A stretch of DNA of 44,453 bases, taken from NCBI RefSeq assembly GCF_001580535.1, contig NZ_LHZA01000136.1, forward strand, positions 1 through 44,453. Direction: 5' to 3'. The notes beneath the pieces are model-generated. The model did no database searches and had not been told where the DNA came from. It worked only from the letters and a program-made list of their open reading frames with translations. Below, piece by piece: positions 17,115-25,930 of this stretch. Numbering within the stretch: the stretch's first letter is position 1; every line of letters starts with the position of its first letter. The DNA is from Acetobacter cerevisiae. GTDB taxonomy: Bacteria; Pseudomonadota; Alphaproteobacteria; Acetobacterales; Acetobacteraceae. The translations under genes were made by a program, and so were the position numbers.

Positions 17115-17897
17115 ATGTCAGGGCCGGGCGTATGGCAGCAGTTGTTTTCACGGCCACATAAAAACAAAAAGCCTGCCCAGACCCCTTTGCCGGAGCAAAT
17201 AGACGCCATTCGTCAACGCGCGGAACGGGGCCATCACCTGGATCAGGTTTTATGGGGGAAAGTGCTGCTGAATAGTGCCTATGTCGCGCCTGATCACTCT
17301 AAGGCCCTAGTCTGGTTCACTATGGCCGCCAATGCCGGATACGGCCCTGCACACAATATGATAGGCCGGTGCCACCATTTTGGGTGGGGATGCAAGAAGG
17401 ACCTGCAACAGGCCGCTCACCATTATGAAACTGCTGCCAGCCTCGGCGATGAATGGGGCCGTTATAATCTTGGCATTCTGACCATGCGTGGCCTTGGCAT
17501 TCCGCGTGACATGAAAAAGGCGCTCGGGCTTTTTACAACAGCGGCACACAACGGGCACGCCAAGTCCATGAACCTTCTGGCACGCTTTTTGGAAGAAGGC
17601 TGGGAGACACCTCAGGATAAAGAGGCGGCTTTAGTCTGGTATCGCAAATCCGCTGAAGGCGGTGATTATCGCGGCTGCCATAACTACGCCACAGCTCTGG
17701 CTGACGCCGGACATGTGGATGATGCCCTACACTGGTGGCGGCAAGCCCTCCCGGATGCCACGTCAGATATTCTTCTCGCCATGGATCGGGCTTTGACCAG
17801 TCTGGGCGAGGCAGGAGATCCCACGCTTTACACAGCCTTGCAGGAACGCCTGCAAACCCTCCCGCCACACACCCAATCAACTTCCGTCACACCCTGA
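17115..17897 (+). CDS. Sel1-repeat (TPR-like) protein, predicted Fur-regulated
   Basis: A 260-aa cytoplasmic protein. The start is ATG 17115, with AAGGAG eight bases before it; an in-frame GTG at 17106 overlaps that ribosome-binding site. Four to five Sel1-like repeats occupy about residues 45-215, with the recurring pattern ALVWFTMAANAGYGPAHNMIG and GRYNLGILTMRGLGIPRDMKKAL. Such solenoids act as protein-protein adaptors. No signal peptide or catalytic domain is present. A Fur box directly upstream and bacterioferritin downstream suggest a role tied to iron status. It occupies the position where jetD is expected in a Wadjet locus, but nothing in it looks like a nuclease. Confidence 0.85.
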   Translation: MSGPGVWQQLFSRPHKNKKPAQTPLPEQIDAIRQRAERGHHLDQVLWGKVLLNSAYVAPDHSKALVWFTMAANAGYGPAHNMIGRCHHFGWGCKKDLQQAAHHYETAASLGDEWGRYNLGILTMRGLGIPRDMKKALGLFTTAAHNGHAKSMNLLARFLEEGWETPQDKEAALVWYRKSAEGGDYRGCHNYATALADAGHVDDALHWWRQALPDATSDILLAMDRALTSLGEAGDPTLYTALQERLQTLPPHTQSTSVTP

Positions 17898-18006
17898 CGC
17901 GTCTGCCCTCCTCAGGCAGCGCTGCGAGCACTCCTGAGACCACTCACATCTCCGTGACCTGGAAAACATCACTTTTGCAGAAGTATCTGATAAGAAATAC
18001 CTCTTG

Positions 18007-18035
18007 TTGATAGTGAGACTTAATTCCTATATTCT
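18007..18035 (+). promoter_or_regulatory. possible sigma70 promoter of bfr
   Basis: TTGATA (18007-18012) and TATTCT (18030-18035) are separated by 17 bp in an AT-rich stretch about 90 bp before the bfr start. A second TATAAA lies at 18041. The match is moderate and was found by eye. Confidence 0.35.
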
Positions 18036-18126
18036 ATTGATATAAAAGCGTTTTTTATTTGCCTTCTATAAAAGGTTGCGTTACATGCTGGCCCTAAGTT
18101 CTCAACTTGAACAGAAAGTCCGCATC

Positions 18127-18612
18127 ATGGTTAAAGACGCAAAAGTTATCGAACATCTGAACACCCAGCTCACAAACGAGCTGACGGCCATCAACCAGTA
18201 TTTCCTGCATGCCCGCACCCTGCGCCACTGGGGCGTGACCCTGCTGGGCAAGAAGGAATATGAAGAATCCATCGAAGAAATGCGCCACGCCGACTGGCTG
18301 ATTGAACGCATCCTCTTCCTGGGTGGCCTGCCGAACGTCCAGCGCCTGAACACCATCCTGATTGGTCAGGACGTGAAGGAAATTCTGGAATGCGACCTGA
18401 AGCTTGAAGAAAAGGCAATTGGCGACCTGCGTGAAGGCATTGCCTATTGCGAAAGCGTGCGGGATTACGTTTCTCGTGACCTGCTGCTGAAAATCCTGAC
18501 GAACGAAGAAGAACATGAAGACTTCCTCGATCGCCAGTTCGATCTGATCAAGCAGGTTGGCATTGAGCGCTACATCCACCTGAACTCTGCTGCTGCCCCT
18601 GATCAGGACTAA
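18127..18612 (+). CDS. bfr: bacterioferritin
   Basis: A 161-aa haem-containing ferritin subunit. The start at 18127 (MVKDAKVIEHLN) matches the family; the open frame runs upstream to 18076 but adds non-conserved residues. With this start the ferroxidase ligands fall at the textbook numbers: Glu18, Glu51, His54, Glu94, Glu127 and His130, and the haem ligand is Met52. Twenty-four subunits form a shell that oxidises Fe(II) and stores ferric mineral. Its neighbour upstream is the Fur-boxed Sel1 gene; no clear Fur box was seen directly before bfr. A GC-rich hairpin follows the stop. Confidence 0.96.
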   Translation: MVKDAKVIEHLNTQLTNELTAINQYFLHARTLRHWGVTLLGKKEYEESIEEMRHADWLIERILFLGGLPNVQRLNTILIGQDVKEILECDLKLEEKAIGDLREGIAYCESVRDYVSRDLLLKILTNEEEHEDFLDRQFDLIKQVGIERYIHLNSAAAPDQD

Positions 18613-18624
18613 TCCTGTTCTCCT

Positions 18625-18653
18625 CTACCCCCGGCTTTTCTCGCCGGGGGTAG
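18625..18653. terminator. GC-rich hairpin between convergent bfr and ArsC-like genes
   Basis: CTACCCCCGGC (18625-18635) pairs perfectly with GCCGGGGGTAG (18643-18653) around a 7-nt loop. No good T-run follows in either direction, so it may stop transcription weakly from both sides or protect the 3' ends. Confidence 0.55.
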
Positions 18654-18662
18654 TCGGCGCTC

Positions 18663-19019
18663 CTAGCGCGCCGCAAATGTCTGAGCGTAAAGTTCCGGCT
18701 TAAATCCCACCACAACAGAACCAGCCTCCAGAACGGGTCGTTTGATCATCGATGGCTGAGCCCGCATCAACGCCAGAGCTTTGGTGGCATCCAGATTGGT
18801 TTTCTGGTCTTCCGGCAGTTTGCGGAAGGTTGTTCCCGCACGGTTGAGCAGCGTTTCCCACCCCACCACATCCATCCATTTTTTCAGATGCGCGGCGTCA
18901 ATGCCCTGACTTTTATAGTCATGGAACTGATAGGCCACACCGTGCTCGTCCAGCCACTTCCGGGCCTTACGCATGGTGTCACAACTCTTGATCCCGTAAA
19001 TCACGACTGGTGTTGTCAT
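18663..19019 (-). CDS. ArsC/Spx-family reductase (YffB-like)
   Basis: A 118-aa thioredoxin-fold protein. The N-terminal motif YGIKSCDTMRKARKWLDE carries the single active Cys13 and matches YffB-type ArsC-family proteins; RPVLE with the downstream GFKPE segment is also typical. There is no ars operon nearby, so arsenate reduction is not implied. YffB-like proteins are thought to be glutathione-dependent thiol reductases. The gene is monocistronic, convergent with bfr and divergent from ytcA. Confidence 0.88.
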   Translation of the reverse strand: MTTPVVIYGIKSCDTMRKARKWLDEHGVAYQFHDYKSQGIDAAHLKKWMDVVGWETLLNRAGTTFRKLPEDQKTNLDATKALALMRAQPSMIKRPVLEAGSVVVGFKPELYAQTFAAR

Positions 19020-19071
19020 CTACCGTCCTCCCATCCTTTCACTATGAGCTTCTTGCCTCTGGCTGAACTGA

Positions 19072-19087
19072 TTGACAGACTTGTCAA
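19072..19087. promoter_or_regulatory. inverted repeat upstream of ytcA, possible operator
   Basis: TTGACA (19072-19077) and TGTCAA (19082-19087) form a perfect 6-bp dyad with a 4-bp spacer, 20 bp before the ytcA start in the divergent region. TATACC follows at 19091. It could be an operator overlapping the efflux-operon promoter. The regulator is unknown. Confidence 0.4.
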
Positions 19088-19107
19088 AATTATACCACTT
19101 TGCAGCC

Positions 19108-19380
19108 ATGCTTCGTTTGTCCATCCGCCCATTTGGCATCAGTTCTGCTCTTCTGCTTGGCGGATGCACAGTACAGGGCGCCCCCTCTTTTTCACTGGTC
19201 GGTGCGTATTTTCCAGACTGGATGCTGTGCGGCATGATCGGCATTGCCGCTGCTGTCAGCCTGCGCGTGGTTTTTGTGCTGACTGGCGTTGATGCCATAC
19301 TGAGCCTGCGCCTGTTTACCTACCTGTCCCTCGGGGTTATCACCGCCTTGCTGACATGGCTCCTCTGGTTTGGACCGTAG
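19108..19380 (+). CDS. ytcA: YtcA-like small lipoprotein of the MdtNOP efflux operon
   Basis: A 90-aa membrane lipoprotein. After the signal segment the lipobox LLGGC is followed by a conserved GAYFPDWMLC block and two membrane helices, as in E. coli YtcA, which is encoded directly upstream of mdtN. The start at 19108 is the Met that gives a proper lipoprotein signal; an upstream TTG at 19072 is unlikely. It ends 3 bp before mdtN. Its function in the pump is unknown. Confidence 0.8.
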   Translation: MLRLSIRPFGISSALLLGGCTVQGAPSFSLVGAYFPDWMLCGMIGIAAAVSLRVVFVLTGVDAILSLRLFTYLSLGVITALLTWLLWFGP

Positions 19381-19383
19381 AGT

Positions 19384-20433
19384 ATGAAGAAAGTCTCTCT
19401 TTCCACAACCAGCCCCATCGGGCTTGCCATTGCTGCGGTTTGCATTCTGGGTGCCATTGGTCTGGGCGTGTACGTCTCGCGTCAGGACAGCGCCTATCCC
19501 TCGTCCGATAGTGGCTCCATTGATGCCGAAGTGGTGCATATGGCTTCCACGGTCGGCGGCCGCCTGATTGCATTACCTGTGCACGTGAATCAGGCCGTTA
19601 AAAAGGGAGACCTCCTCTACCGTCTTGACCCGGAACCGTACGAACTAGCCGTGCATCAGGCAGAAGCCAATCTGGCCTTGGCAGCCGCGGAAGTGGAAAA
19701 CCAGAAACGCCTGCTGGCTGTCAAAACTGCCAATGCGGCTGTTGCTGAGGATCAGGCGACCCGTGCGCAGACCAATCATGATCTGGCAGCCCGCACAGTG
19801 GAACGCCTTAAACCTTTGGCCGGCCACGCCTATATCCCCTGGCAGCAATATGATCAGGCTCGAGTGGCGTTGAATGATGCCGCCATTTCTCTCTCCCAGA
19901 GCCATCAGCAGGCCGATGCCGCGCAGATTGCCATCGGGGATCTGAAAAGCTCTCTTGCCGCCCAGCAGGCTGCACAGGCCATGCTGGATCAGGCCCGTTA
20001 CGCCCTGCGCCAGACAACCGTCGTCGCCCCGACCGATGGCTACGTCACCAGTCTGCGCGTCAAGGAAGGGGAAATTCTGGCTCCCTCTCAGGTTCTTTTC
20101 ACACTGATTGCCAATGACGCCTGGTACGCCAGCGCCAATATTCGGGAAATCACCCTGCCGGCCATCACGCCGGGAGACTGTGCAACAGTCTATTCCATGA
20201 TTGACCGCCGCACGCCCCTGCGCGGCCATGTGGAAAGCATTGGCTGGGGTGTCGCTTCATTAGAGTCCGCCGGTCTCGCCCGGGGGCTGCCATTGGTCCC
20301 CCGAGAGATGGACTGGGTGCATGTGGCGCAGCGCTTCCCCGTGCGCATCCGGCTGGACCCGGCGGACCCACGCCTGCTGCGGCTTGGCGCCACAGCCACA
20401 GTCGAGATCCGGCATGGCGAAGCCTGCCACTAA
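19384..20433 (+). CDS. mdtN: HlyD-family membrane fusion protein (MdtN-like)
   Basis: A 349-aa periplasmic adaptor. One N-terminal anchor (about 12-32) is followed by the first lipoyl half (VHMASTVGGRLIALPVHVNQ), an alpha-hairpin (about 90-205) with many Ala/Gln, the second half (VVAPTDGYVTSLRVKEGEI) and a beta-barrel domain. It connects the MdtO-like inner-membrane permease to the MdtP-like channel. It follows ytcA by 3 bp and overlaps mdtO by 20 bp. MdtNOP in E. coli has been linked to export of sulfonamide-like and other toxic compounds; the substrate here is unknown. Confidence 0.9.
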   Translation: MKKVSLSTTSPIGLAIAAVCILGAIGLGVYVSRQDSAYPSSDSGSIDAEVVHMASTVGGRLIALPVHVNQAVKKGDLLYRLDPEPYELAVHQAEANLALAAAEVENQKRLLAVKTANAAVAEDQATRAQTNHDLAARTVERLKPLAGHAYIPWQQYDQARVALNDAAISLSQSHQQADAAQIAIGDLKSSLAAQQAAQAMLDQARYALRQTTVVAPTDGYVTSLRVKEGEILAPSQVLFTLIANDAWYASANIREITLPAITPGDCATVYSMIDRRTPLRGHVESIGWGVASLESAGLARGLPLVPREMDWVHVAQRFPVRIRLDPADPRLLRLGATATVEIRHGEACH

Positions 20434-22231
20434 CAAACCACCACTGACGGCGGCCCGCCTCTGGCAGCTTGTCACGGAGCGTGCGCCCGGCCGGGGCTGC
20501 AACGCATTGCGGGTTGCGGCGGCCTGCACCACAACTGTGCTGGTGGGGGAGATCTGGCAAGTGCCGGACATTGCCGTGCCCGCCCTTGTCACCATGGCCC
20601 TGTGGCAAAAAGACCGTGTGACCAATGTGCTGGCCGGGCTGGCCGTTAACATCCTGTTTGGCGTCATCATCCTCATGATGTTCGGGCTGATGCACCTGAC
20701 ACTGGACCACCCGATGGGCCTTGTCATCGCTACAGCCGTTTTATCTTTCGGGTTCTTTTTCCTCGGCTCCGCCAGCAAGCTGAAGCCAGTAGCCTACATG
20801 CTGGGGCTGGTTGTGGTGTATGCCATGATCGCCATCGGGAATGTGCCCTTTGGAGAACTGGCAACCCGCGCCCTGCTTTATGCCGACCTGTTTATTCTGG
20901 TGCCGGGTGCTGTCATGGTGTGCCTAGCCCCCTTTATCTGCCCGTCTCCCAAAACCATTCTGACCCGCACCCTTGCCCACCATCTGCGCCTGAGTGCTGC
21001 CCTGCTGCGCAACCCTAAAGATGAGCAGACGCGTGATCAGGCCGAAGCCCTGCTGCGCGACGGGACAAAAGGCATGATGATGTCCCTGAAAATGGCTGGG
21101 CTGGAAAAACTATGGCGCAAGCAGGATCTTGCCAGTCTGAAACAGGCTATTCCGCGGAGTGTCGGTGTACTGGCCCTCGCCCATGCTGCTGCGTGTGAGG
21201 CAACAAACGCATCTGACACGTACCCTCACGCACCAGAAGCCCTGATTGAAACCCTGCTTGAAATGGCAGATATTTTTCAGAGCGGAGGCTATCCAACCGA
21301 TATCGGGCAACCTCCTGTGCCTTACACCTCTCCGGCTCTTGCACAGATCGCTGCGTTGCTGCCAGATTTTACGAAACCGATAGAAGACGAGTCCTCCGAA
21401 AAAGCCAAAAGCAAACCCTCTTCCTCCGGTTTTTTCGCACCGGATGCCTGGACCAACCCGGAACATGTGCGCTTTGCCGTGAAAGGCACAGCAGCTGTGA
21501 TGCTCAGCTATTTTATCTTCAAGATTCTGAACTGGGACGGCATCCACACCTGCATCATCACCTGTTTTATTGTCGCACTCCCCACCATGGGAGAAATGAT
21601 TTCCAAGCTGACCCTGCGTATCAGCGGAGCTCTGGTTGGGGGCGCACTGGGCATCCTCTCCATCATTTTCATCATGCCGCATCTGACCAATATCGCCGCC
21701 TTTCTGGCGCTGATTTTTGCAGGCTCTCTCCTTGCTGCATGGGTTAAATCGGGGGATGAACGGATTGCCTATGCAGGCTTCCAGATTGGTCTGGCTTTTT
21801 TCCTGTCAGACCTGAAGGGCTATGGCCCGACATCGGACATGACAACAGCGCGAGACCGCATTATCGGCATTCTCCTTGGAAACTTCATCACCTATGCCGT
21901 TTTTACCAGCTTCTGGCCATCCAGTGCTTATGATAAAATCCGGGATAAAGTTTCCGCCACTCTGAAGGCGTTGCAGGCGCAGTTCAATGCTTCCTCTGTG
22001 CAGGATGAACTGCAACAGGCCGCCGCCGTGCAAAGTGCGCTGGCACAGGCTGAACGTATGATTGAATTTGCCAGCGTTGAGCCCATCCATTTGTGCGCCA
22101 ACATGGATGAACTCGCCAGCTATCAGGCCATCACCAGCCAGATTTCCTGCCTGACAGAAGACGGTCTGATCCCCGCACGGCGCCCCGCTGCGTCTGCCCA
22201 ACTCGCCTCTCTGGACAAGGTGGTGTCATGA
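20414..22231 (+). CDS. mdtO: FUSC-family efflux permease (MdtO-like)
   Basis: A 605-aa inner-membrane protein with two membrane blocks: about residues 30-165 (LRVAAACTTTVLVGEIWQVPD to the PGAVMVCLAPF segment) and about 355-500 (FAVKGTAAVMLSYFIFKILNWDGIHTCIITCFIVALPT in part), separated by a cytoplasmic helical region, the FUSC plan. The start at 20414 (MAKPATNKPP) overlaps mdtN by 20 bp, and the stop overlaps mdtP by 4 bp. It should be the proton-driven pump of the ytcA-mdtNOP operon. Confidence 0.9.
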   Translation: MAKPATNKPPLTAARLWQLVTERAPGRGCNALRVAAACTTTVLVGEIWQVPDIAVPALVTMALWQKDRVTNVLAGLAVNILFGVIILMMFGLMHLTLDHPMGLVIATAVLSFGFFFLGSASKLKPVAYMLGLVVVYAMIAIGNVPFGELATRALLYADLFILVPGAVMVCLAPFICPSPKTILTRTLAHHLRLSAALLRNPKDEQTRDQAEALLRDGTKGMMMSLKMAGLEKLWRKQDLASLKQAIPRSVGVLALAHAAACEATNASDTYPHAPEALIETLLEMADIFQSGGYPTDIGQPPVPYTSPALAQIAALLPDFTKPIEDESSEKAKSKPSSSGFFAPDAWTNPEHVRFAVKGTAAVMLSYFIFKILNWDGIHTCIITCFIVALPTMGEMISKLTLRISGALVGGALGILSIIFIMPHLTNIAAFLALIFAGSLLAAWVKSGDERIAYAGFQIGLAFFLSDLKGYGPTSDMTTARDRIIGILLGNFITYAVFTSFWPSSAYDKIRDKVSATLKALQAQFNASSVQDELQQAAAVQSALAQAERMIEFASVEPIHLCANMDELASYQAITSQISCLTEDGLIPARRPAASAQLASLDKVVS

Positions 22232-23838
22232 CCCGCTTCTTCCTCCGCTCAGTTCGCCTGACCACAAGCCTGCTTTTTCTGCTGGGAGGTTGCGCAACGG
22301 AAGCTCTGAACAGCGCAACGGATCGGCCAGATGCACCATGGCAGCCCAATGTGTCCGACAAAGACGAACTGCTGCCGGGCAAAAACAAACACGCGCTTGC
22401 TCTGCCTGCGGGTTACACACTGCCTGCCAACGAAACCATTGCCCCGCGCCCGGCAGATGCGGATGTCAGCACAACGCACACCTATTCCCTGCCGGAACTG
22501 ATTGATCTTGCGCAGTCGGCCAACCCCACTACCCGGCAGGCGTGGAACACTGCGCGCGATGCCGCTCTGGCGGTGGGCATTACCCGCACAGCTTATTTGC
22601 CGCATTTAAGTGCGACTGTGGTGGGCGGTTATACGCACCAACACAACAACGGCAACAATCCTACCCTGAGCAATGCCGGGGATATCGGAAACGTTATCAA
22701 TAACGGGATCAATCAGGCGGAATCCCTTGGAGACGGCGTCCGCAATCGCAATTCCGGACATGGCGAAGTGCAGACGCTCAGCATGCAGTGGCTGCTGTTT
22801 GACTTTGGGAAGCGGGAGGCCGTGGTCAACGCCGCCAAACAAACGCAGCTCGCCACCAATATTCTGTTTACGGCGGCGCATCAGAAAATCATCTACGCAG
22901 TGGCACTGGCTTTTTATACCCATGCCGCTGCAGCGGCCCGTGTCACACTGGTTCAGCAGGCTCTGGAAAATGCCAGAAAAGTGCAGGCTGCGGCTGAAAT
23001 GCGCCTTAAACAAGGGCAAGGCACCATTGTGGATGTGACACAAGCCCAGCAGATGACGGCACAGGCAGAACTCCGGCTTGTGCAGGCCCAGAATACCGCA
23101 GAAAATACCTATCTGGACCTGATGACCGCCATGGGGATTTCCCCTAATACACGCCTGCAAACACAGGATATTTCAAACCGCCCGCTGACAATGGCCGACA
23201 TGCGTCTGACAGATGATATGGTCCGACAGGCCGTCGCGCAGCGCCCGGATGTTCTGGCAGCCTATGCTGCGGCAAAAGCCTCACAAAGCAATATTGCCGC
23301 TGCAAAAGCCGAGTTTCTTCCAAAGGTTTTCCTATCCGGCAACGTTGCCTACACCACCGGCCATCTGGCGCTGTCTTCCGTGCCCGGCATTGGTGCAGAT
23401 TCCAACCCAACTCTGAACCTGTCGACCAACAATTTCAGCAGCCTTATTCTGGGTGGCATTACCGTGCCGGTGTTTGATGGTGGCATGCGGGCTGCGATGT
23501 TGCGGCAGGCCAAAAATCAGGCAGATAGTGCTCAGACCCTTCTGCGTAAAACTGTTGATGAGTCCGTAAAACAGATTGTCATGGCAGAAAACAGCCTGCA
23601 TGGCAGCCTGAGCGCCTACACAGCAGCAAGCCGCCTGCAAACCGCAGCGCAAACCAGCTTTAACGCTGCCTTTGCCGCTTATCGGAGCGGGGTCGGATCC
23701 ATCACGCAGGCCACGCTGGCACAAACAGGTCTGCTGGATGCGCAGCTTGGCCATTCAGACACCTATTATGCCGCCCTGATTGCAGCTGCCAGTCTGGCCT
23801 TTGCAACCGGCGCTCTGGGCGATGCACCGCAGAACTAA
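22228..23838 (+). CDS. mdtP: TolC-family outer-membrane efflux lipoprotein (MdtP-like)
   Basis: A 536-aa outer-membrane channel protein. The signal peptide ends in lipobox LLGGC (Cys22), so it is lipid-anchored. Two OEP repeats follow; the segments MQWLLFDFGKREAVVNAAK and LILGGITVPVFDGGMRAAMLRQAK are the paired sites typical of this family. Long Ala/Gln-rich helices form the periplasmic tunnel. It overlaps mdtO by 4 bp (ATGA) and closes the operon; no T-run terminator is obvious before the porin gene. Confidence 0.92.
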   Translation: MTRFFLRSVRLTTSLLFLLGGCATEALNSATDRPDAPWQPNVSDKDELLPGKNKHALALPAGYTLPANETIAPRPADADVSTTHTYSLPELIDLAQSANPTTRQAWNTARDAALAVGITRTAYLPHLSATVVGGYTHQHNNGNNPTLSNAGDIGNVINNGINQAESLGDGVRNRNSGHGEVQTLSMQWLLFDFGKREAVVNAAKQTQLATNILFTAAHQKIIYAVALAFYTHAAAAARVTLVQQALENARKVQAAAEMRLKQGQGTIVDVTQAQQMTAQAELRLVQAQNTAENTYLDLMTAMGISPNTRLQTQDISNRPLTMADMRLTDDMVRQAVAQRPDVLAAYAAAKASQSNIAAAKAEFLPKVFLSGNVAYTTGHLALSSVPGIGADSNPTLNLSTNNFSSLILGGITVPVFDGGMRAAMLRQAKNQADSAQTLLRKTVDESVKQIVMAENSLHGSLSAYTAASRLQTAAQTSFNAAFAAYRSGVGSITQATLAQTGLLDAQLGHSDTYYAALIAAASLAFATGALGDAPQN

Positions 23839-23988
23839 CACCCTCCTCCTCTTCACACACAACCCGCCCATGGTCCGGCAGGACCGCAAGAAACTTTGAC
23901 CTCAGAGGGCAGGGCAGTAGAATGGCAAAAACTGTCATCGCAAACAGGAGTGTTGTTTAGAACGCCTCCCACAGGAAACCAGTGCATT

Positions 23989-25599
23989 ATGCGGGCCGCC
24001 TTTCTGACCAGCCTCCCGGGGCATACAGAGCAGCGTTTCAGGCGGCCTCGCCTTGCATCCCGGACTCTTCTGTCCCTTCTGGCCTGCCTGCTCCCGGCAA
24101 CCGGACTGGCACAAAGCCCGGTGGATGATCAGGCCGAGCGGGACCAGCAAAGTCTGGGAAACTCGGCCCCGTTCATGAACCAGTCCGCCATGGGCATCGG
24201 CATCAATGCTTTGCATCTGCCGCGCGCCAGCAAAACCGGCAATGATGATCTGGACACCAGTGACAACCTGCTGGGCACGATGGGCGGCCTGCGAACGTGG
24301 TTGTATAAATACGGCATCACGTTTGAGATGGAAGATGTGGAAGAACTGTGGGGCAACACCTCCGGCGGGGCTCCCAGCACCATGGATGCCCACAGCGGGA
24401 AAGGCTCCGGCCCGGCCTATGATGCCATCACGGCCCCGACCCTGACCGTTGATCTGGAAAAACTGATTGGCCTGAAAGGCGGGATCTTTACCATTAGTGC
24501 CCTACAGACCCGCGGACGTTCCATCACGCAGGACCATCTGGCCAACTTTAACCCCGTCAGCAGTTATGAAGCCGACCGCTCTACGCGCCTGTTTGAACTC
24601 TGGTACCGGCAGCTGTTCTTTAACGGCAAACTTGGCGTCAGGATCGGGCAGCAGAATCTGGAATCGGAATTCATGCTGACTGAATATGGCGGTCTGTTTC
24701 TAAATTCCAATTTCGGCTGGCCCATGGCGCCTTCTGTCAATTTGTATAGTGGCGGACCCTCATGGCCTTTGTCATCCCCGGCTCTGCGTGTCCGTTATCA
24801 CCTGACCCATGCCTGGACCCTTCTGGCGGCCGTTGCGGATGATAACCCTCCGGGCAGCCGCTATAACGCCTTCAACATCCAGAATGGCGGCAATGCAGCG
24901 GACCCCACCAATCAGGTCACGCATGATGGCAGCGGCACGCGATTTAATACCGGCACCGGCGCGTTGCTGATCGGGGAATTGCATTACACGCTCAACCGTC
25001 AGCCGGAAGACCTCTCGGACGCCACCAAAGATCCCGGCCTGCCCGGCATTTATAAGCTGGGCGGTTTTTACGACACCGCGAATTTTCCGGATTATCGTTA
25101 CAATACGCACGACCAGCTGATGGGGAAAAACGGCGGCTCCCCACGCTGGGACCGGGGAAACTGGATGGTCTATGGCGTTATTGACCAGATGGTCTGGCGG
25201 CCTTCCTATAAATCCGATCGCTCTCTGGGTCTGTTTGCCCGCGCCACGGGAAATAGCGGGGACCGCAATCTGGTGAGTTTTGCGGCGGATGCCGGGTTGA
25301 ACCTTAAAGCGCCTTTCCTGAGCCGCCCGAACGATACATTTGGCGTTGGCTGGGGCATTGGCCGCTCCAGCTCTGGCTGGCGTCAATATAACCGGAACGC
25401 AGGCAGCCTTATCCCCGGCAATGAAAACCATCTGGAAGTGACCTATCAGGCGGAAGTCCAGCCCTGGCTGGTTATCCAGCCGGATTTTCAGGAAATCTGG
25501 AACCCAATGGGCGGCAAAGCCGACCCGCGTTATCCCTCTACGGGGCGCCGCATTGGCAATGAGACGGTTTTCGGGCTGCATACAAGCGTGACGTTCTAA
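23989..25599 (+). CDS. OprB-type carbohydrate porin
   Basis: A 536-aa outer-membrane protein. The start at 23989 (MRAAFLTSLPG) has AGGAAA upstream and gives a signal peptide whose core is TLLSLLACLLPATGLAQ; the open frame extends upstream to 23896 without sense. The mature part has the OprB pattern: GIGINALHLPRA, LFELWYRQLFFNGKLGVRIGQQ, a GGPSWPLSSPALRVRYHL strand and the terminal VFGLHTSVTF with C-terminal Phe needed for barrel assembly. These 16-strand porins admit sugars such as glucose and are abundant in acetic acid bacteria that oxidise sugars in the periplasm. Confidence 0.9.
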   Translation: MRAAFLTSLPGHTEQRFRRPRLASRTLLSLLACLLPATGLAQSPVDDQAERDQQSLGNSAPFMNQSAMGIGINALHLPRASKTGNDDLDTSDNLLGTMGGLRTWLYKYGITFEMEDVEELWGNTSGGAPSTMDAHSGKGSGPAYDAITAPTLTVDLEKLIGLKGGIFTISALQTRGRSITQDHLANFNPVSSYEADRSTRLFELWYRQLFFNGKLGVRIGQQNLESEFMLTEYGGLFLNSNFGWPMAPSVNLYSGGPSWPLSSPALRVRYHLTHAWTLLAAVADDNPPGSRYNAFNIQNGGNAADPTNQVTHDGSGTRFNTGTGALLIGELHYTLNRQPEDLSDATKDPGLPGIYKLGGFYDTANFPDYRYNTHDQLMGKNGGSPRWDRGNWMVYGVIDQMVWRPSYKSDRSLGLFARATGNSGDRNLVSFAADAGLNLKAPFLSRPNDTFGVGWGIGRSSSGWRQYNRNAGSLIPGNENHLEVTYQAEVQPWLVIQPDFQEIWNPMGGKADPRYPSTGRRIGNETVFGLHTSVTF

Positions 25600-25930
25600 G
25601 CGTCTCGCTGTCCCTGTTGAAGTGCAGGCCAGAATATGAGATGAGTATGTTATAACGTATAATTTCAGAGGATCAGTGTGCCCGAACATCTTTTGGCCTG
25701 ATACGCCGTTTCGTGGCGACACCCCGGACTCACCACCCGCCTGCCCTGCGTGCGGTGTCCTCTCGCATCAAGGGCTTTTCTCTTCCAGCATTTCCTATCC
25801 TGCAGAATGACCACATCCCGGTGTGGTCTGCTTTTTTGCTTGCAGAAAACGCCCCTCTCTCCGGCATGATGGCGGACGGCGCACTGCCTCTGCCCTCCTC
25901 CGTCCTTCCACCCTTCAGCCTTAACTGTCC
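25600..25930. other. 331-bp intergenic region before the orphan FUSC gene
   Basis: It lies between the porin stop and the FUSC start. It holds an AT-rich spot with the inverted repeat TTATA-ACG-TATAA (25650-25662), which may mark a promoter or operator; TATAAT begins at 25658. The same 8-bp core GTTATAAC occurs in the palindrome at 1656. A 73-codon frame from GTG 25713 ends in an ATGA overlap with the FUSC start but has no recognisable features. Nothing else is seen. Confidence 0.5.

Noticed and set aside
17115-17897. The Sel1-repeat gene as a replacement JetD
   Set aside because: It has only solenoid repeats, no toprim or nuclease motif, and its own Fur-controlled promoter.
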